Part shown: positions 60,885-64,000 of the stretch, in pieces
Numbering within the stretch: position 1 is the stretch's first letter
Layout: each line of letters opens with the position of its first letter
Assembly: GCF_003968755.1 (NCBI RefSeq)
Contig: NZ_RYDL01000006.1
Location: 62,001-126,000 of the forward strand
Length of the DNA stretch: 64,000 nucleotides
Origin: Flavobacterium sp. RSP15
GTDB lineage: Bacteria; Bacteroidota; Bacteroidia; Flavobacteriales; Flavobacteriaceae
Reading direction: 5' to 3'
The notes under the pieces: generated by a model
Database searches by the model: none
What the model was told of the DNA's origin: nothing
What the model saw: the letters and a program-made list of their open reading frames with translations, nothing else
Position numbers and translations under genes: made by a program

Positions 60885-61304
60885 TTAGCGGTAGGTTGAG
60901 AACTGATTCAAAAGACCATTTATCTTATCCTTACCAACTGGGTTCATAGAATGACAATAGAATTTAGGACAACCCAAATTGTTATCTAAACAATAGTCAA
61001 CTAACCATTTAGCACATTCATAACCTGTTTTTTCATTATGTATCTGTGCATCTTGCCATTCTTTTGATTGGTCATTATTAACAGATGGAGGAGGTGATGT
61101 GTTTTCCATATCTGCCAAATCGTGGTCAAAAGAAATAAAATCAGGCAAACCATTTATGGTAATCCATTGAACAAACTCAATATAGCTTCTTACAATCTCC
61201 CATTTTTTTTGTAAAAACATAGTTTGCTGTGTGTACCTATAAACATCGTGTGGATGGCGAATATCATCCAAAAAAAGAAACCTACCATTTATATTTGATT
61301 GCAT
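60885..61304 (-). CDS. Cyclic-phosphate processing receiver (cREC) domain protein
   Basis: 139 residues. 'GRFLFLDDIRHPHDV' has the paired acidic residues (Asp13, Asp14) of receiver folds, 'ISFDHDLADM' the conserved D-H-D (60-62), and 'FYCHSMNPVGKDKI' the H-S-x-N loop (about 118-121). This matches the family Pfam names cREC_REC, thought to process cyclic phosphate ends of RNA and found with RNA-repair or conflict genes. No phosphorelay partner is present. The gene lies 5 bases from its upstream neighbour. Confidence 0.82.
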   Translation of the reverse strand: MQSNINGRFLFLDDIRHPHDVYRYTQQTMFLQKKWEIVRSYIEFVQWITINGLPDFISFDHDLADMENTSPPPSVNNDQSKEWQDAQIHNEKTGYECAKWLVDYCLDNNLGCPKFYCHSMNPVGKDKINGLLNQFSTYR

Positions 61305-61309
61305 CGAAA

Positions 61310-61900
61310 TTATTTTATTTTAGAAAAAAACTGATAATTAACCTTAATCTCCAGCCAGATTTCGTCAATATTGTAAATGTCAAACCATGTTAAATCGCTA
61401 TGATCGTACAAATGATGAAAAGAATAACAATGATTTGCTTTTGCGATGAGTGAATCTTGAGGAATAAAACTCATACCGCCTACCGTATTTGAGCAAGACT
61501 CATTATATTCTTCTTCCAACTGACGGAAACCTACAAAGCCATCCCATGTATTTATATAGAAAGGATTGCCGTAAACTTTTGGATCGTATTTTTTATAATG
61601 TTTGTTATTCCAGTAATCAGACTCAACTTCGATATTGAAATCTTTAATTACTTTATTGGCAACCATCAATTTGCATTGCTCTTCAATTTTTCGATACTGA
61701 TTGTATACCTTTTTTTCTTCTTCTCGAAGTTTATTGTTTATGCGTAGTAATTTTTCATCAAGTTCCGTTGACCATTTGAATTGACTATTTATATATTCAT
61801 TCCGATTATCTATTGCTTTTTTTTCACTTTTATTTCTTTCATTAGATGTTTTCTGAATAGCACGGATGAAAGCTATTTCGAGTTCTTTATCGATTTTCAT
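61310..61900 (-). CDS. Coiled-coil protein of unknown function
   Basis: 196 residues from ATG 61900 (MKIDKELEIAFIRAI); a TTG at 61927 in the same frame is less likely. The first ~85 residues are charged and helical, a likely coiled coil ('KLREEEKKVYNQYRKIEEQC'), and the C-terminal half is aromatic-rich ('PFYINTWDGFVGFRQLEEEY', 'SDLTWFDIYNIDEIWLEIKV'). No family recognised. First intact gene of the minus-strand unit leading to cREC. Confidence 0.62.
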   Translation of the reverse strand: MKIDKELEIAFIRAIQKTSNERNKSEKKAIDNRNEYINSQFKWSTELDEKLLRINNKLREEEKKVYNQYRKIEEQCKLMVANKVIKDFNIEVESDYWNNKHYKKYDPKVYGNPFYINTWDGFVGFRQLEEEYNESCSNTVGGMSFIPQDSLIAKANHCYSFHHLYDHSDLTWFDIYNIDEIWLEIKVNYQFFSKIK

Positions 61901-61910
61901 TTTAATATTT

Positions 61911-62141
61911 TTAGTTTCTGAAACCAACTAATTTTTTCAGTTTTGGTTCATAATTATTACTAATTTCAAAATTAAAAATATGGACAACGGGTAATGGATG
62001 AGTCACTTCAATCTGATAGTTCAATTTGTTCAATAATGCTGTACAGCATAACCATCATGCCTCCATTCGTAAAGTTATCTACCGAGACATATAACGGTTT
62101 TTCGAATAAGTTTTGCTGATTTTTTGATTTGTATTAGCCAT
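61911..62141 (-). pseudogene. Frameshifted gene remnant upstream of the coiled-coil gene
   Basis: Pieces of protein appear in three frames on the minus strand. From ATG 62141 'MANTNQKISK' leads, after one added base in a run of four As, into 'NLFEKPLYVSVDNFTNGGMM' and 'VMLYSIIEQIELSD'; a further shift gives 'YQIEVTHPLPVVHIFNFEIS' and 'NNYEPKLKKLVGFRN', stopping at 61911-61913. A -7-like octamer (TAGTATTG, minus strand, 62160-62167) precedes the ATG. I take this as one decayed gene that once headed the operon. Function unknown. Confidence 0.5.
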
Positions 62142-62343
62142 AGTAATTGTTTTAAAATGCAATACTATGGACGCATAGCGACAAGACATGACATTAAATA
62201 AAAATGTTCCAACTATTTACTATAATTGGCAAATAGTATTGATAGTCTAAACTTTTGTTTTTTAATTTACTCTTACAAACTAAAGTTATATTGACAACCC
62301 AATTCCAATTTTTGGCCCGGAATACATAGTAGAAGAAACGATT

Positions 62344-62706
62344 TCAATAACTTCTCTGGCTAAGCTTTGCTTTTGACAATATAGCGGTAGGTGGTCTACA
62401 ATATTTATTTAAGAGTCCTTCAGATGGAATTCCTTTGTCTATAATTCGTTCTGGAAGCAAGTTAATTACTATTTTCGGTTCATTTAAGTTTTTGGACGCA
62501 TACTTGAAACGAATATATTTTTTGATTTTAAAGTGACTTGGGATAAAATCCAAATCATCGGTAGTTTCATTTCCAATCCAAATATTATCAAATAAATCTT
62601 AGTTATACACTTTAGCAATAACTACTTTATGGACAACTTTTTCAGATCCTGCATAAAATGGTTGGTAAACAGTACAGTATGGCCCACAAAACTCCTTAAG
62701 AAATTA
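62344..62706 (-). pseudogene. Second gene remnant with in-frame stop
   Basis: A frame ending at 62344 reads 'LDFIPSHFKIKKYIRFKYAS' and 'KIVINLLPERIIDKGIPSEG', and stays open upstream to TAA at 62599-62601. Beyond that stop the same frame reads 'GPYCTVYQPFYAGSEKVVHK', which also looks protein-like. No ATG start is available in the lower part. I regard it as decayed, of unknown family. The 200 bases between this and the previous remnant (62142-62343) hold nothing I can identify. Confidence 0.4.
62682..62693 (+). repeat. 12-base copy of the tRNA-Val 3' end (candidate attachment site)
   Basis: GCCCACAAAACT here equals 54499-54510, the last bases of tRNA-Val plus the first seven flanking bases. 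Both copies are followed by a terminator-like hairpin. Together they bracket 8.2 kb. Confidence 0.45.
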
Positions 62707-62718
62707 AGGAGTTTTTTA
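62689..62718. terminator. Perfect hairpin terminator, both directions
   Basis: AAAACTCCTTAA (62688-62699) pairs perfectly with TTAAGGAGTTTT (62704-62715) around GAAA, with Ts following on either strand. On the minus strand it may end the FAD monooxygenase transcript; on the plus strand no gene precedes it, which fits a displaced tRNA terminator. Confidence 0.8.
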
Positions 62719-62801
62719 TGTTTAATCCTTAATTGAACACTTCGTTTAGGATCAATATTAAAATTGTTGCCGCAACAGATCACCAACTCTTTAAGTTATA
62801 T

Positions 62802-64000
62802 CTAATCGTCTTTTTTCTTTAGACTCCGTCCTCTGGGCGAATCTCCCTCTTGAAGCACGATATCAGAATGTAAGAACTCTGCAGCTGCAGCTGAATCACG
62901 CACTTTGATCCCACTGCGCTCTAACATTTCCGCTTCAAACTTCATTAACACACTTTCCCTTATTCCAACTTTTCTCCATTGAGATAAAGGACTACATCCC
63001 TTTGAGATTTCCCGAGCCAGCGAAAGTGCATCTAGCAAGGCTTGATTTGCCCCTTGTCCTTTGAAGGGGCTCATTGGGTGAGCCGCATCACCAATCAAAG
63101 TAACACATCCCCATTTCTCCATCATTTCTGACTGGAGCAATTCTCGATCATACACAGGATATCCAGAAATCTGTGCCTCCAGGGTCGCCGCTAAAATCTG
63201 AGGAATGGGATCGTGCCACTGCGTTCTATGACGAGCTTCTTCCTTGAGTGCTTGACGTCCTTGAGCGCTTAATGTCTTAGCCTCTTGTTCTGGCATTGGA
63301 AAACTAAGTTGCCACATCACTGAGTCTGACGTATAAGGCATGATGTAGATCCGCTCATTGCCATTGGCGGTTTGAAATACAGTTGCAGAGTCTAGTAAAT
63401 GGCTTGTACGATCTTCGAGAGCACTTAAAGGACAAATTCCCAATATCACAATACAACCTAGGTATCGTAATGGAGTAATATCCTCCCCAATCAGTAGCGT
63501 CCGTACCGAACTACGAATGCCATCGGCTCCAACCACAAGATCTGCTTTGTAGTTCTTTATTTTCCCGTCTATTTGAAAGCTTAAATCAACACCATCCTTA
63601 CATGCCACAAACGCTACCAACTGATGCCCCCATTGTACTGCATCCTGCCCGCCGAGTTGCTCTAGTAAGGCTAAACGCATCGATTGTCGTGCAATATGTA
63701 CATTGGAACGCTTGGGAGATGTTTTCGTATCTGACTGTATCCATTTTCTGACTCCCCATTCCCCAATCACTTTTCCTTCTGCAGTATGAACCAGATGTCT
63801 TGTTGAAATCACTCCTTCTTTTAAAGAAAAAATACCTAATCCCTCGATCGCTTTACTCCCTTGTTGCAAAGTAAGTCCGTAGCCCTGAGAGCGAGCATCG
63901 AAGTTGCTGTCGCGTTCAAATAGCGTAAAAGGAATCCCGCGGTGCAAACAAGCCACCGCTAGAGCCACTCCTCCTATACCACCACCGATAATAGCAACGT
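62802..64000 (-). CDS. FAD-dependent monooxygenase (5' end beyond the window)
   Basis: At least 398 residues; the frame stays open to the right edge, where it reads VAIIGGGIGGVALAVACLHR, so the dinucleotide-binding GxGxxG loop is at the edge and the true start lies outside. A GTG at 63968 is inside that loop and is not the start. 'LVVGADGIRSSVRTLLIGE' and 'VTLIGDAAHPMSPFKGQGANQALLDA' are the DG and GD motifs of class A flavin monooxygenases. Substrate unknown. Base composition is richer in G+C than the block before it (30 of 60 bases at 63001-63060 against 15 of 60 at 61801-61860), suggesting a different origin. Confidence 0.9.
   Translation of the reverse strand, partial: VAIIGGGIGGVALAVACLHRGIPFTLFERDSNFDARSQGYGLTLQQGSKAIEGLGIFSLKEGVISTRHLVHTAEGKVIGEWGVRKWIQSDTKTSPKRSNVHIARQSMRLALLEQLGGQDAVQWGHQLVAFVACKDGVDLSFQIDGKIKNYKADLVVGADGIRSSVRTLLIGEDITPLRYLGCIVILGICPLSALEDRTSHLLDSATVFQTANGNERIYIMPYTSDSVMWQLSFPMPEQEAKTLSAQGRQALKEEARHRTQWHDPIPQILAATLEAQISGYPVYDRELLQSEMMEKWGCVTLIGDAAHPMSPFKGQGANQALLDALSLAREISKGCSPLSQWRKVGIRESVLMKFEAEMLERSGIKVRDSAAAAEFLHSDIVLQEGDSPRGRSLKKKDD

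Noticed and set aside
54504..62693. An active integrative element with its own recombinase
   Set aside because: No integrase, transposase, excisionase or relaxase is encoded; only a possible footprint remains.
63966..63968. GTG start of the FAD monooxygenase
   Set aside because: The codon lies inside the GGGIGGV dinucleotide-binding loop, and the frame continues to the window edge.
1..64000. CRISPR array or insertion sequence
   Set aside because: No regularly spaced 25-40-base repeats and no transposase with terminal inverted repeats were found; the repeats present are heptamers or dispersed structured elements.

Overview
The window is chromosomal DNA from a member of the Flavobacteriaceae, most likely Flavobacterium or a close relative. 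The evidence is low G+C coding sequence, promoters of the Bacteroidota type (-7 element TAnnTTTG, sometimes with a TTG about 19 bases upstream), a SusC/SusD pair, a type IX secretion plug protein, and household genes that all read like flavobacterial orthologues. About 62 protein genes or gene remnants and one tRNA are supported.

Layout. 1-4 kb: tail of a methyltransferase, T9SS plug protein, apaG, pruA. 4.4-10.3 kb: a SusC/SusD/lipoprotein uptake locus without a degradative enzyme. 10.3-18.2 kb: rlmB, rhomboid protease, rarA, then a tightly packed minus-strand operon (TPR protein, mpl, GNAT, radC, yjjG, secreted protein). 18.3-20.2 kb: a broken LpxH-like metallophosphoesterase followed by a glycosyltransferase. 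20.3-25.9 kb: obgE, a CNNM/CBS transporter, adk and hpt, divergent from purK-purE. 25.9-34 kb: peptidase M3, small conserved proteins, a UbiA-like membrane protein, gcvP. 34.3-40 kb: KASIII-like synthase, methyltransferase, glycosyltransferase, mlaE-mlaF, sprT, SDR. 40-46.8 kb: an eight-gene minus-strand run (peroxiredoxin, YHS, DoxX, DinB, NRDE, ATP-grasp, LysE-like, M28) headed by a Crp/Fnr regulator. 46.9-54.4 kb: acyl-CoA dehydrogenase, anmK, amino-acid dehydrogenase, tonB convergent with exbB-exbD, folC.

54.4-62.7 kb is different. Just past a tRNA-Val gene lies a minus-strand block of poorly known genes: WYL regulator, two SLOG-like Rossmann proteins (one apparently circularly permuted), YqiA-like hydrolase, tandem-repeat beta protein, PD-(D/E)XK nuclease, cREC receiver protein, several unknowns, and decayed reading frames at the far end. 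A 12-base copy of the tRNA 3' end followed by a terminator-like hairpin lies at 62.68 kb, so this may be a tRNA-targeted island, perhaps the remains of an RNA-damage or conflict-response cluster. No integrase is visible. The window ends inside an FAD-dependent monooxygenase with visibly higher G+C.

Three copies of a structured intergenic element (12.0, 22.7 and 35.4 kb) and one unrelated long-hairpin element (51.8 kb) are the main non-coding features. At least three genes (rlmB, rarA, anmK) have the -7 element exactly four bases before the ATG and are probably leaderless.
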